DNA of 64,000 bases from Saccharospirillum mangrovi. Lineage in GTDB: Bacteria; Pseudomonadota; Gammaproteobacteria; Pseudomonadales; Natronospirillaceae. Below the pieces are notes generated by a model. It was not told where the DNA came from, did not search any database, and was given only the letters and a program-made list of their open reading frames with translations. Numbering within the stretch: position 1 is the first letter of the stretch; each line of letters begins with the position of its first letter. The stretch covers positions 124,001 to 188,000 of the forward strand of contig NZ_CP031415.1 of assembly GCF_003367315.1 (NCBI RefSeq), given 5' to 3'. This document shows positions 26,176-35,181 of the stretch, piece by piece. A program made the position numbers and the translations under genes.

Positions 26176-26433
26176 ATGAAAGTCGAACTGGTCACCAACC
26201 TCAAACGCCAGGCCACCAAGATCCTGGCGGATCTCCATTCATCTAAAGAGCCGGTGTTGATCACTGAACATGGCCAGCCCTCCGCCTATCTGGTTGACGT
26301 TCAGGATTATGAATTGATGCAGCGCCGCTTGGCGCTTTTGGATGGATTATCTCGTGGCGAACGTGCCGCTATGGAAGGCCGCACACTGAACCAAACAGAA
26401 GCCAGGGAGAAAATGGCTAAATGGCTGAAATAG
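26176..26433 (+). CDS. Type II antitoxin, Phd/YefM family
   Basis: An 85-residue protein with the Phd/YefM N-terminal DNA-binding fold (VTNLKRQATKILADLHSSKEPVLITEHGQPSAYLVD) and a charged C-terminal tail that would wrap the toxin. It overlaps the toxin gene by 13 bases, the usual antitoxin-first order. It should neutralise the ParE/RelE-like protein and repress the operon. Confidence 0.9.
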   Translation: MKVELVTNLKRQATKILADLHSSKEPVLITEHGQPSAYLVDVQDYELMQRRLALLDGLSRGERAAMEGRTLNQTEAREKMAKWLK

Positions 26434-26720
26434 TCTGGACGGAACCCGCGCTTCAACAATTGGACGACATCGCAGAATACATCGCACTGGATAAACCTAA
26501 CGCGGCCGGCCAATTGGTTGCCTCAGTTTTTGAAGAAGTGGAACGCCTGGCAGGTTTCCCACAATCGGGCCGAATACCGCCCGAGCTGCCGGGTTCGGTA
26601 TATAGGGAAGTGGTTGTGCCGCCTTGTCGTGTGTTTTATCGAATTGAAGCTACAACGGTTATTATTCTGTTGGTGATCAGGGAGGAGCAGTTATTTCGTC
26701 GATTCATGCTCGACAATTAG
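26421..26720 (+). CDS. Type II toxin, ParE/RelE family
   Basis: A 99-residue ParE/RelE-fold protein (WTEPALQQLDDIAEYIALDKPNAAGQLV; FPQSGRIPPELPGSVYREVVVPPCRVFYRI). The helical N-terminal pair and the central strand set favour the ParE branch, whose members poison gyrase, but RelE-type mRNA cleavage cannot be ruled out from sequence. It forms one operon with the overlapping antitoxin. Confidence 0.9.
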   Translation: MAEIVWTEPALQQLDDIAEYIALDKPNAAGQLVASVFEEVERLAGFPQSGRIPPELPGSVYREVVVPPCRVFYRIEATTVIILLVIREEQLFRRFMLDN

Positions 26721-26745
26721 AAGCATGACATTCAAAAACTCCACA

Positions 26746-26964
26746 TCACTTTCCCGCTAACACCATCGTTTTAACCTTCACCGCCTTCTCAAAATGATCC
26801 AATTGATGCGTTTGAATCCACCAGGTAGCAGCTTCCATCAGTAGGCTCGGATCGTCATTTTTGTTAGCGAAAAAGGCGTAGAACGATAAACCAACGTTGT
26901 CACCTTTGGCGGCAATCTTTTGGTCACAAACCTGGATGATTTTTTCGCGAAGTTTTGGGCGCAT
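26746..26964 (-). CDS. Small conserved protein (DUF6500-like)
   Basis: A 72-residue protein (MRPKLREKIIQVCDQKIAAKG...SFYAFFANKNDDPSLLMEAATWWI) that I associate with the DUF6500 family, of unknown function. No signal peptide or membrane segment. It is on the opposite strand to its neighbours and relatively AT-rich, like the surrounding accessory genes. Confidence 0.65.
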   Translation of the reverse strand: MRPKLREKIIQVCDQKIAAKGDNVGLSFYAFFANKNDDPSLLMEAATWWIQTHQLDHFEKAVKVKTMVLAGK

Positions 26965-27028
26965 TGAGTGCTCTTAAATGTATGAAGCCGTTATAGTTTA
27001 TGTGATTAAAAATGCATGGAGAGGCAAG

Positions 27029-27406
27029 ATGGATCTAAGTGAACATCTGGTTGCGCTTGAGAAAGCCTTGCTGACTTTTGAAGTACGGCACAACGAAGAA
27101 AAGCTGGAACAGCTGATTGCACCTGAGTTTAGAGAAATAGGTGCGTCGGGTGCGTATTTCGGGCTCACTGAAATTTTGCAGCGTTTACCCGAAGAACAAA
27201 ACTGGACCGCCAGAGTGCAAGATTTTGAATGTTATTCGCTGGGTAAGGGCATTTGTCAGCTGGTATTTAAAGCATTTATCAAGCATCACGATTCTGACTC
27301 AGGAACATTTTCCCTTCGAAGCAGCATTTGGCGGCAGTTTGGTGATGACTGGAAAGTGGTCTTTCATCAGGGCACTTTGGTGCCGCCATTCAACTTGGCA
27401 GATTAG
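27029..27406 (+). CDS. SnoaL/DUF4440-like (NTF2-fold) protein
   Basis: A 125-residue protein with a predicted cone-like NTF2 fold (LVALEKALLTFEVRHNEEKLEQLIAPEFREIGASG at the N-terminus; WRQFGDDWKVVFHQGTL at the end). Proteins of this type are often annotated DUF4440 and have varied or unknown roles. The start is ATG 27029 with GGAGAGG just upstream. It ends two bases before the convergent uvrD stop. AT-rich relative to uvrD. Confidence 0.7.
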   Translation: MDLSEHLVALEKALLTFEVRHNEEKLEQLIAPEFREIGASGAYFGLTEILQRLPEEQNWTARVQDFECYSLGKGICQLVFKAFIKHHDSDSGTFSLRSSIWRQFGDDWKVVFHQGTLVPPFNLAD

Positions 27407-27408
27407 CT

Positions 27409-29574
27409 TCAAATCACTTCCAACTTCGCATACTGCATCATCAACCAGCGCTCGCTGCCATCATCAAACGCCACCTGAACCCGCGCTTGCGCGCCACCGC
27501 CTTCGGCATTGATTAAAGTGCCTTCACCAAACATCGGGTGCAGCACGCGTTGGCCCAAACTGAAGCCACCGGCTTCCATCGCCATGTCTTCTTGCAAGCC
27601 GAAACTGACCGGGCGTGATACCGATGAGCGCAGCCGCACTTCGTTCATTAGTTCCGCTGGGATTTCTTTGATAAAGCGCGACACCGAGTTGAATTGTTCC
27701 GAGCCGTATAAACGTCGGCTTTCGGCGTAAGTCAGCGTCAGATTTTTGCGGGCGCGGGTGATGCCGACGTAGGCGAGGCGGCGTTCTTCTTGCAGGCCGC
27801 CGGCGTCGTCCATCGACATTTTGTGTGGGAATAAGCCCTCTTCCATGCCGACCAGAAAGACGTGTTCGAATTCCAGACCTTTGGCTGAGTGCAGCGTCAT
27901 TAAGTTTACGCTGTCTTCGAATTCGTCGGCTTGGCGGTCGCCGGCGTCGAGTGAGGCTTCGCCCAAAAATTGCGCCAGTAGTTGCATCGGGGTTTCGGCG
28001 TCTTCGTCGCCGGCAAAACTTTGGGCGGCGGTGACCAGTTCTTGCAGGTTTTCGATGCGGGCGCGGCCTTTTTCGCCTTTTTCTTTTTCGTGGTGTTCGA
28101 TCAGGCCGGAGGCGTCGTTGATTTTTTCGACCATCTTGCCGAGTTCTTCTTGTTCGCTGATCAAGGCTTCAAGGTCGGCGATTAACAGCATGAAGTCGCT
28201 TAGGGCGTTGGCGGCGCGTGTGGACAGCACTTTGTTTTCGATGGCGTTGGCGCTGGCTTCCCACAGGGAGCTGCCTTGGTCGCGCGCGATGATGCGGATG
28301 GTTTCGACGGTTTTGCCGCCGATGCCGCGTGTCGGTACGTTGTGAATGCGTTCGAAGGCGGCGTCGTCCTGGCGGTTCAGCACCAGGCGCAGGTAGGCGA
28401 CGCTGTTGCGGATTTCCAGGCGTTCGTAGAAACGCTGGCCGCCGTAAATGCGGTACGGAATCTGGCTGTGAATCAGTGCTTCTTCCAGTACCCGGCTTTG
28501 GGCGTTGGAGCGGTACAGCACGGCGATGTCGGTGGCGTTGGTGCCGCTGTCCATCAGGCGGTTGATTTCGTCGGCGAGGTAACGCGCTTCATCTTGTTCG
28601 TTGAAGGCGGCGTAGAGGCGAATGGGGTCGCCTTTGTCGCCTTCGGTCCACAGGTTTTTGCCCAGGCGTGCCGGGTTGCGGGCGATGACGGCGTTGGCGG
28701 CGTCGAGAATGGTCGAGGTGGAGCGGTAGTTTTGTTCCAGCCGCACGATGTGGGTGCCGGGGAAGTCGTGTTCGAAGGTCTGGATGGTTTCGACTTTGGC
28801 GCCGCGCCAGCCGTAAATGGATTGGTCGTCGTCGCCGACGATGGTCAGGCTGAGACGTTCGCCGGCCAGTACGCGCAGCCAGGCGTATTGGATGGTGTTG
28901 ATGTCCTGGAATTCGTCGACCAGTAAGTGGGTAAAGCGTTGTTGGTAGTGCGCCAGGATGTCGGGTTGGTTGAGCCAGAGTTCGTGGGCGCGCAGCAGCA
29001 GTTCGCCGAAATCGACCAGGCCGGAGCGTTCGCACAGTTCTTCGTAGTCGCGGTAGATCTGCAACAGGGAATCGCCGAACCAGTCGCCGTTGCTGTGTGA
29101 ATGTTGGGCGCGGATGCCTTCGTCTTTCTGGCGGTTGATGTAGCCCTGGGCTTGTTTGGGCGGCACTCGGTCGTCGGGAATGCCGCGTTCGGTCATGACG
29201 CGTTTGATCAGCCGCAGTTGATCGTCGCTGTCCATTACCTGGAAGTTTTCCGGCAAGCCAGCGGCGGCGGTGTGGGCTTTTAACAGTCGATGCGCCAGGC
29301 CGTGAAAAGTGCCCAGCCATAAGCCGGTGCTGGGTGTTTCCAGCAGCTCTTCGACCCGGCCGCGCATTTCGCGTGCGGCTTTGTTGGTGAAGGTGACCGA
29401 CAGTACGGAGTATGGCGATGCCAAACCTGCGGCAATCAGCCAGGCGATGCGATGGGTCAGCACTCTCGTTTTGCCACTGCCGGCGCCGGCGAGTACCAGC
29501 AAGTGCTGGGCGTCGCTTTCTACGGCCTGGCGTTGTTCGGGGTTCAGTTGGTCGAGCAGGGCGTTGAGGTCCAT
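27409..29574 (-). CDS. uvrD: DNA helicase II (UvrD)
   Basis: A 721-residue superfamily 1A 3'-5' helicase for nucleotide excision and mismatch repair. Motif I AGAGSGKT, Ia TFTNKAAREM, II VDEFQD, III GDDDQSIYGWRGA, IV EQNYRS, V TLHSAKGLEF and VI AYVGITRAR are all intact. The C-terminal basic region ends in a Tudor-like segment (GQRVLHPMFGEGTLINAEGGG). The start is ATG 29574 (MDLNALLDQLN), aligned to E. coli UvrD; two additional in-frame codons lie just upstream. Expected to act in the cytoplasm. Confidence 0.95.
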   Translation of the reverse strand: MDLNALLDQLNPEQRQAVESDAQHLLVLAGAGSGKTRVLTHRIAWLIAAGLASPYSVLSVTFTNKAAREMRGRVEELLETPSTGLWLGTFHGLAHRLLKAHTAAAGLPENFQVMDSDDQLRLIKRVMTERGIPDDRVPPKQAQGYINRQKDEGIRAQHSHSNGDWFGDSLLQIYRDYEELCERSGLVDFGELLLRAHELWLNQPDILAHYQQRFTHLLVDEFQDINTIQYAWLRVLAGERLSLTIVGDDDQSIYGWRGAKVETIQTFEHDFPGTHIVRLEQNYRSTSTILDAANAVIARNPARLGKNLWTEGDKGDPIRLYAAFNEQDEARYLADEINRLMDSGTNATDIAVLYRSNAQSRVLEEALIHSQIPYRIYGGQRFYERLEIRNSVAYLRLVLNRQDDAAFERIHNVPTRGIGGKTVETIRIIARDQGSSLWEASANAIENKVLSTRAANALSDFMLLIADLEALISEQEELGKMVEKINDASGLIEHHEKEKGEKGRARIENLQELVTAAQSFAGDEDAETPMQLLAQFLGEASLDAGDRQADEFEDSVNLMTLHSAKGLEFEHVFLVGMEEGLFPHKMSMDDAGGLQEERRLAYVGITRARKNLTLTYAESRRLYGSEQFNSVSRFIKEIPAELMNEVRLRSSVSRPVSFGLQEDMAMEAGGFSLGQRVLHPMFGEGTLINAEGGGAQARVQVAFDDGSERWLMMQYAKLEVI

Positions 29575-29653
29575 CGGCATCAATAGCTGTACAAAAAAAC
29601 AGGGAATGGAGTGTACCAGAAGGATGGCTGGGCTGGGGATGGGCTATTGCTGG

Positions 29654-30196
29654 CTAGGCATCTTCGCTGGTGGCGTTGGTCAGTAGCGCGACTTGGATGA
29701 TGGGTAGGATGTCGGCTTCGTCGAGGTGGTCGATGTCGATGGTGCCGGCCATTTTCAGCAGGCCAAGCAGGCGCAAGGTTGCGGTCAGGATGGCTTGGCG
29801 TTCTTCGGGGGTTTTGCCCAGATCGTGCAGCGGTTTCACCATTTTGGCGTAGACCTCGACGGGCAGGTGATCGATGGCGTCGGTGCTTTGCAGGGTGTAG
29901 ACGCTGCCCTTTTCGGCGATGCGCGGCCAGCTGTTCAGTTCCATGCGGCCTTCGCCGGCGGCCAACCAGCCGACGGAAACCTGTGCGGCTTCGGCCAGTT
30001 GCAGCAGGTGTTTTCGATTAGGTTCGGATTGGCCGGTGCGCCACTTACGGAGCACTGAGCTTGATACGCCGGCTTGTTTGGACATGGCTGTGGCGCCGCC
30101 GGCACGTTCGACCGCTATGATCAGACGCTCTGCAAATGCCATTGCCGTGGCGTCGGCTGCTTGTGTCTTGTGATCAGTCGAAGTTCGATCTTTCAT
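29654..30196 (-). CDS. Phage-type HTH repressor-like regulator
   Basis: A 180-residue protein. Residues about 22-75 form an HTH of the XRE/Mu-repressor kind (AERLIIAVERAGGATAMSKQAGVSSSVLRKWRTGQSEPN). The rest is helical and has no recognised peptidase or ligand domain. It is divergent from a Ner-like gene, the layout of the early switch of Mu-like phages. No other phage gene is present. It may be a domesticated remnant that now regulates a host promoter; targets are unknown. Confidence 0.75.
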   Translation of the reverse strand: MKDRTSTDHKTQAADATAMAFAERLIIAVERAGGATAMSKQAGVSSSVLRKWRTGQSEPNRKHLLQLAEAAQVSVGWLAAGEGRMELNSWPRIAEKGSVYTLQSTDAIDHLPVEVYAKMVKPLHDLGKTPEERQAILTATLRLLGLLKMAGTIDIDHLDEADILPIIQVALLTNATSEDA

Positions 30197-30355
30197 GGTT
30201 CACCATAACTCATTGAATTTATTGTAACTTTTGTTTATTAAGCACGTTCGTACTGGTTTCTTGTTCGGTTGCGCCATAAAAGCGTTTGAACATCGTTCTA
30301 TGCGTGTGCATTATGTTTGCGTATCGCAACAAGTATGGCACTCGGCTTTTGTTTC

Positions 30356-30628
30356 ATGACTACACACTGTGACGCTAAAAAAACCAGCCCTGAAGACTGG
30401 CATCGTGCAGACATCGTTGCTGCGGTGCGCAAGGCCGGCTGGAGCCTGCGCCGACTGGCGAAACATCATGGCTATGCCTCACCCAATACGCTGACCAACG
30501 CTCTGGCCAGGCACTGGCCGAAAGGTGAGCGTATTATTGCTGCCGCTATAGGCGTGGCGCCAGAGGAAATCTGGCCCAGCCGATACGCGGACAAGAATAA
30601 CACCAGCGGTTCCAACCTCCGAGTCTAG
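30356..30628 (+). CDS. Ner/Nlp (SfsB) family DNA-binding protein
   Basis: A 90-residue protein of the Ner-like winged HTH family (PEDWHRADIVAAVRKAGWSLRRLAKHHGYASPNTLTNALARHWPKGERIIAAAIGVAPEEIWPSRY). Mu Ner represses early phage transcription; Nlp/SfsB is a host homologue linked to sugar-fermentation genes. The start at ATG 30356 matches the family; TTG 30317 and ATG 30335 are alternatives and no strong ribosome site separates them. The divergent 159-base upstream region is AT-rich and has half-sites resembling CTTGTT-TTGCG in both orientations. Confidence 0.8.
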   Translation: MTTHCDAKKTSPEDWHRADIVAAVRKAGWSLRRLAKHHGYASPNTLTNALARHWPKGERIIAAAIGVAPEEIWPSRYADKNNTSGSNLRV

Positions 30629-30763
30629 GTCGCATAAGTGTGACGTTATTGGGGTCTGATTGTCGGTTGGGTGGTGTTGTGGTGTTTCCGGTTGAGGCAT
30701 TTGGGCGGTCAGTATTCCGCCGTTGACGATCAATCGTTGTCGTTAATGAGTTATGGAGAACTC

Positions 30764-33622
30764 ATGGTACGAATGGAGCTCGGCAGACGCCGAACGGTGT
30801 TATCGGCATTGGCCGGTAAATCGCGAGAACTGCACTATACTGACGCGGGTCATTTTCATTTCGGCCCGTACCCCGGCCCTGGCGACGTTCTCATGTACCA
30901 ACCCCAAGATACGCTGCGTTTTCTGCGCCATTCGTTGATGCTGCGCTACAGCTTGCTGTTGTGGGTGTGTTCATTTCTGTTGGCGTTGGTGTGTCTGTGG
31001 GTGCGCGGTGCGTTGCTGTCGAGCATGGAGCTGCCGTTAATGGCATTGCTCAGCGGTGCGGGCATGGCGTTGTCGCACTGGGGTGGCATGCACTTGAAGA
31101 TGCGGCCGAGCTGGAAGCCGGATGTCTGGATCGACAGTTTGGCGTTGGTGCACGGTCTTTATTGGGGCTGGCAGGCGAGTGCTGGCGGTTTGTGCCTGAC
31201 GCTCGGAATCGCTTACGCCGTGGCCTCCTGCATTGCGCTGATTCCTCAGTGGCGCAGCCAGTTGGTGGCCTGTCTGCCGGTGTTGTTGGTCCCGGTGCTG
31301 GCAAACCCTGGGCTGCCGACGCAAACCTTGGTTGAACTGCATCTGCCGTTGATGTCGCTGATTTTGCTGGCCTCCTGGCAGGCCAGCAACATGGCGTATC
31401 GGAACCTGGAGAGTTTGATCGATAAGCGTCGGTTGACGACGCAGTTGTCGCGCCATCGCGATCAGTTGGAAAGCATTGTCAGTCGTCGCACCTCGGAACT
31501 GGAAGCGGCTAACAAGCGGTTGAACGATGAAGTCTATCTGCGTCAGCAGGTCAATCAGACGCTGCTGAAAAGCGAAGAACAGATGAACATGGCGATGGCC
31601 GCCAGTGGCATCGGCTTCTGGGACTGGGACATCGCCGGGCGGCGCGTCTACCACTCCGATCAGCAACGCTTTTTCGGCCAGGTGACCGACGTGACCGATT
31701 ACATCGATCTTGAAGCCTGGGTGGATGTCGCCGACCGCGCGCTGGTGCGTCGCGCCCTGCGCGCCCATTTGAAAGGCCGAACCCGGTTTTATCACGCCCG
31801 GTACCGGTTGCACCGGCCCGACGCCGACCGGCCCATCTGGCTTGAAGACAGCGGCCGCGTTATCACTCGCGATGCCCAGGGCCGGCCGTTGCGCATGGTC
31901 GGCACCCGCCGCGACATTTCCAAAGACATGCGTTTGCAAGAAGAACTGCGGCTGTCGTCATCGCTGTTCAACAACAGCCCCGACGGCGTGTTCGTGCTCG
32001 ACGCCAGCCAGCGCTTGCGCACTTGCAACCGGGTGTTCAGCCAGGTAATCGGGCGGCAGAAAAGCCAGTTGGTGGGCAACGCCCTGTTTGATGTGATTCG
32101 TACCGAACAGCGCAACCGCATCGCCCAGGGCATGGTGAATAACGGCCGTTGGCAAGGCGACATCATCGCGCTGCGCGACGGTCATCATCGCTTCCCGATG
32201 CGGCTGACGTTGAGCGCCATTCGCGGCACCGATGGCCGCACCAGCCATTTTTTAGGCATCGTGCGCGATCTGACCGAGCAGCAACACACCGCGCTGGAAC
32301 TCGATTATCTGCACAACTACGACAAGCTGACCGGCTTGTTCAACCGCGCGTATTTCCACCAGTTGCTCAAGCAGTTCGAGACCCACGAACCCTTGATGTC
32401 GAACCAATACGCGGTGGCGGTGCTGAACCTCGACCGCTTCAAGGCGATTAACGAAAGCCTGGGCCAGGACATTGGCGACCAACTGCTGCGCGATGTATCG
32501 GCACGGTTGAACAACCTGCAAGACCCGGTGCGCTCTGTAGCCCGGTTGGGCGGCGATGAATTCGCGCTGCTGTTCGACTACGGCGGCGACCGCCAGGCGC
32601 TGGACAATGCCTTGTCGGCGGCGCTGGAAGAGGTCAGCCGGCTGAGCCTGATTGATGAGCATGAGTTGATCGTCACCGCCAGCATGGGCGTGTGTCTGGT
32701 GCATCGCGACAACCTGCACCAATTGCTGAATCAGGCGATTACAGCTATGGGTCAGGCGCGTCAGCGCGGCGGCAACAAGTGGCTGTACTATCGCCAGGCC
32801 TTGAGCGACAAACCGGCGGAGCGGCGCCAGTTGGTGGCCGACCTGAGCGCTGCAACCACCACCTCGCAACTGAGCGTCGATTACCAACCCAAGCTGAACC
32901 TCAGCACCGGCCTGATCGATTCAGTCGAAGCCTTGGTGCGTTGGCAGCATCCGGAACGCGGCCCCATCGAGCCGGAAGATTTCCTGCCACTGGCCGAGGA
33001 AGCCGGGTTGATTGGCCGCATCAGCGACGCCGTGCTGCAACGCGCCTGTCTGGATGCCGCGCGTTGGCAACGTCAGGGCTTGGGCGACATAGCGGTGTCG
33101 GTGAATCTGTCGGCCAGCCAGGTGTACCGCAGCGACCTGTACGACCGCGTTGCCATGGCACTCAAACAAAGTGGGTTGGAGGCGAAATATCTGGAGCTGG
33201 AAGTCACCGAAGCCATGCTGATGGAAGACGCCAACCACGCTCAGGATTTCCTCAACCAATTGCGTTCCCTGGGCGTGCGGCTGACGCTGGACGACTTCGG
33301 CACCGGCTTTACCTCGCTGAACTATCTCAAGCGTTTCCCGATTCAGACGCTGAAAATTGACCGGTCATTCATACAGGAATGGCGTCCGGGTGAAAGCAGC
33401 CCGGTGATCGAGGCCATCATGGCGATGGCCGACAGCCTGAAAATGGAAGTGGTGGCCGAGGGCGTGGAAAGCCGTGAACAGTTGAGCTACCTGAAACGGC
33501 TCGGTTGCGGCCATGCGCAGGGCTATCTGATCAGCCGTCCGCTGCCAGCAACCGAATTACTGACGTTGATCCAGCACGCGAACCTGCCGCAGCTTTACGA
33601 TCACGCCAACCGCATCCATTAA
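30764..33622 (+). CDS. Membrane GGDEF-EAL protein with PAS domains
   Basis: A protein of about 952 residues. Five or more membrane helices occupy residues about 55-220, followed by a coiled coil, two PAS-like domains, a GGDEF domain with an intact ARLGGDEF active site, and an EAL domain (SVEALVRWQHP, LSASQV, EVTEAMLM, DDFGTGF, KIDRSF). Both cyclase and c-di-GMP phosphodiesterase activities are possible. The start is taken as ATG 30764, with GGAG at 30755-30758; ATG 30746 and 30773 are alternatives. It is the only c-di-GMP turnover gene in the window. Confidence 0.9.
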   Translation: MVRMELGRRRTVLSALAGKSRELHYTDAGHFHFGPYPGPGDVLMYQPQDTLRFLRHSLMLRYSLLLWVCSFLLALVCLWVRGALLSSMELPLMALLSGAGMALSHWGGMHLKMRPSWKPDVWIDSLALVHGLYWGWQASAGGLCLTLGIAYAVASCIALIPQWRSQLVACLPVLLVPVLANPGLPTQTLVELHLPLMSLILLASWQASNMAYRNLESLIDKRRLTTQLSRHRDQLESIVSRRTSELEAANKRLNDEVYLRQQVNQTLLKSEEQMNMAMAASGIGFWDWDIAGRRVYHSDQQRFFGQVTDVTDYIDLEAWVDVADRALVRRALRAHLKGRTRFYHARYRLHRPDADRPIWLEDSGRVITRDAQGRPLRMVGTRRDISKDMRLQEELRLSSSLFNNSPDGVFVLDASQRLRTCNRVFSQVIGRQKSQLVGNALFDVIRTEQRNRIAQGMVNNGRWQGDIIALRDGHHRFPMRLTLSAIRGTDGRTSHFLGIVRDLTEQQHTALELDYLHNYDKLTGLFNRAYFHQLLKQFETHEPLMSNQYAVAVLNLDRFKAINESLGQDIGDQLLRDVSARLNNLQDPVRSVARLGGDEFALLFDYGGDRQALDNALSAALEEVSRLSLIDEHELIVTASMGVCLVHRDNLHQLLNQAITAMGQARQRGGNKWLYYRQALSDKPAERRQLVADLSAATTTSQLSVDYQPKLNLSTGLIDSVEALVRWQHPERGPIEPEDFLPLAEEAGLIGRISDAVLQRACLDAARWQRQGLGDIAVSVNLSASQVYRSDLYDRVAMALKQSGLEAKYLELEVTEAMLMEDANHAQDFLNQLRSLGVRLTLDDFGTGFTSLNYLKRFPIQTLKIDRSFIQEWRPGESSPVIEAIMAMADSLKMEVVAEGVESREQLSYLKRLGCGHAQGYLISRPLPATELLTLIQHANLPQLYDHANRIH

Positions 33623-33871
33623 TGCGCGCCATTGCCCGGCCGCAAAAATTCCACGCGGCTGAGAACCCTTCTCGTGTGGGCACAGTTCCTGCTTATAGGT
33701 TTCTCAATCGGCCTTGGCTGAGTGCGAAACGCAGGCCGTTTCGGCGGTCACAGTTTTGCCACAGCCACTGGCTAGACTCGGTTTTCCCGTTCGGGCACCA
33801 GGCAGTGCCTGGCGCTGATGAACTGAAAAAAGAACAAGAAACGGCAGTCGCCACTTAAAGGAGCTGATCTC

Positions 33872-34063
33872 ATGTCTGTGAATCTGTTTGATTTGGAACT
33901 GGCTAATATCGAGGACAATCAACTGCACAAACCGGCGGATACCAGCGAATCCAAGCGTTCCACCAACCATCGTAGATTGGCGGCACGCCGCGCGATTGAA
34001 GATCATCTGGAGCAGCAAAAGCTGCGTAAAGACCTGGACGATCTGGATCTGGAACTGTTCTAA
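33872..34063 (+). CDS. Small charged protein, PA3496-like
   Basis: A 63-residue hydrophilic protein with a basic region and helix at the C-terminus (RRLAARRAIEDHLEQQKLRKDLDDL) that resembles the small PA3496-type proteins. AAGGAG lies upstream of the ATG and a strong terminator follows 19 bases after the stop, so it is very likely a real monocistronic gene. The biochemical role is unknown. Confidence 0.7.
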   Translation: MSVNLFDLELANIEDNQLHKPADTSESKRSTNHRRLAARRAIEDHLEQQKLRKDLDDLDLELF

Positions 34064-34082
34064 AACGGTCGTTCCGGCCGTT

Positions 34083-34110
34083 AAAAAAGCGCCTTCGGGC
34101 GCTTTTTTTA
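34083..34110 (+). terminator. Rho-independent terminator
   Basis: AAAAAAGCGCC, a CTTCGG-type loop region and GGCGCTTTTTTT form a GC-rich hairpin with a T-run on the plus strand, just after the PA3496-like gene. Confidence 0.92.
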
Positions 34111-34218
34111 TGCCTGTGGGACGGGTGGTCTGCTGTTACACAAGCTCACACCTGGGTGTTACCAAGCGTTACCCAACCGACACGGTTGCACCGATGGCGA
34201 TTCGCTTTCGATGCACAA

Positions 34219-34243
34219 GCGGACAGGTTCGACACCTGTCCGC
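34219..34243 (-). terminator. Hairpin downstream of the TRAP-binding protein gene
   Basis: GCGGACAGGT (34219-34228) and ACCTGTCCGC (34234-34243) form a perfect 10-bp stem with a five-base loop, 15 bases past the stop codon of the minus-strand gene. The T-run after it is poor (CTTGTG), so it is a weak terminator or an mRNA-stabilising hairpin. Confidence 0.6.
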
Positions 34244-34258
34244 ATTAATAGACGCCGT

Positions 34259-35173
34259 TCAGGGTGTCGGCAATTGCTGGCGCAGATCGCTCAGGTCGGT
34301 CGGTGCGAAGGCGACCGGCGTCAGCAGGCTGAGCAATGCGGCGCGGGCGGAGGCGTTGGACTGGCGCATCTGGGCGTCGAGATCGCGCGCCCAGCCGTTC
34401 AGATGTTCGCTGACAACTAAACGTTGTTCTTCGGTCAGTCGTGCCAGAGCGCGTTCCGGCAGAATCAAAATGCCCCAGGTGTAGACCACCGGCTGGTCGG
34501 TCAGATAGTCGAGCCGGCTGTGCCAGTTCAGCGTTAGAGCGGCCGCTGGTGGTGCAATCAGCGCGTCCACTGCACCGGTTTCGAGCGCCGCCAACACATC
34601 CCCGATGCCCAAGACGGCGAAATCGATGTCCACGCTGCGGCTGAGGTCGCGCACGCTTGGCGTGTCTGGCAGCCAGAGTTTGCTGGCGTGCAAGCCGGCC
34701 ATGCCGTTGACCGGCTGTTGCGACATCAGATAGGCAAAACCGCCGTCGAGCGGGCCAAAGCCGTACCAGCCGTGTTCGGCCAGGCGGGCGCGAATGGTCG
34801 GGTCGAACTCAATCCGGGCGGCATCGACGGCCTCCAGCGAATCGAACTGGAACGGCTGGCTGATGCCTTCGGCCGGAATGTCGAGCAACGTCAGCGTGCT
34901 GCTCGATACCAAAGCGCCCTGCAACTGGCCGACGCGAATCTTGCGCAGCACGGTGGCGTCGTTACCCATCACGCCGCTGGGGTACAGCTTCAGATCCAGC
35001 GCGCCATCGGTGGCGGCCGCCAATTCAGCCGACAGCGCCTGCAAGCTGGAAACAGCGGCAGAACCGGGTGGGTATTGGGTGGCAATTTTCAGAGACTCGG
35101 CCTGGGCGGTCAGGCTCAAACCCAGAACCAGACTGGCTATCAGCCAGTGGCGAAACAGAATGCGCATCGTCAT
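34259..35173 (-). CDS. TRAP transporter solute-binding protein (DctP family), orphan
   Basis: A 304-residue periplasmic binding protein. A signal peptide (residues about 1-24, cleaved after AQA) precedes the DctP fold (KIATQYPPGSAAV, GQLQGALVSSSTL, ALETGAVDALIAPPAAA). TRAP systems import carboxylates using ion gradients. No DctQ or DctM membrane subunit is encoded nearby, so it either serves a distant transporter or is sensory. The start is ATG 35173, with AAGG upstream. Its ligand cannot be inferred. Confidence 0.88.
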   Translation of the reverse strand: MTMRILFRHWLIASLVLGLSLTAQAESLKIATQYPPGSAAVSSLQALSAELAAATDGALDLKLYPSGVMGNDATVLRKIRVGQLQGALVSSSTLTLLDIPAEGISQPFQFDSLEAVDAARIEFDPTIRARLAEHGWYGFGPLDGGFAYLMSQQPVNGMAGLHASKLWLPDTPSVRDLSRSVDIDFAVLGIGDVLAALETGAVDALIAPPAAALTLNWHSRLDYLTDQPVVYTWGILILPERALARLTEEQRLVVSEHLNGWARDLDAQMRQSNASARAALLSLLTPVAFAPTDLSDLRQQLPTP

Positions 35174-35181
35174 AACAACCT

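Noticed and set aside
24671-27406. Integron cassette array
   Set aside because: Gene types fit cassettes (GNAT, toxin-antitoxin, small orphans), but I found no attC-like core sites (GTTRRRY with inverse RYYYAAC) between them, and one gene is on the opposite strand. Left as an accessory islet.
29654-30628. Mu-like prophage
   Set aside because: Only the two regulators are phage-like. No transposase, lysis or structural genes flank them, and uvrD and a GGDEF-EAL gene lie on either side.
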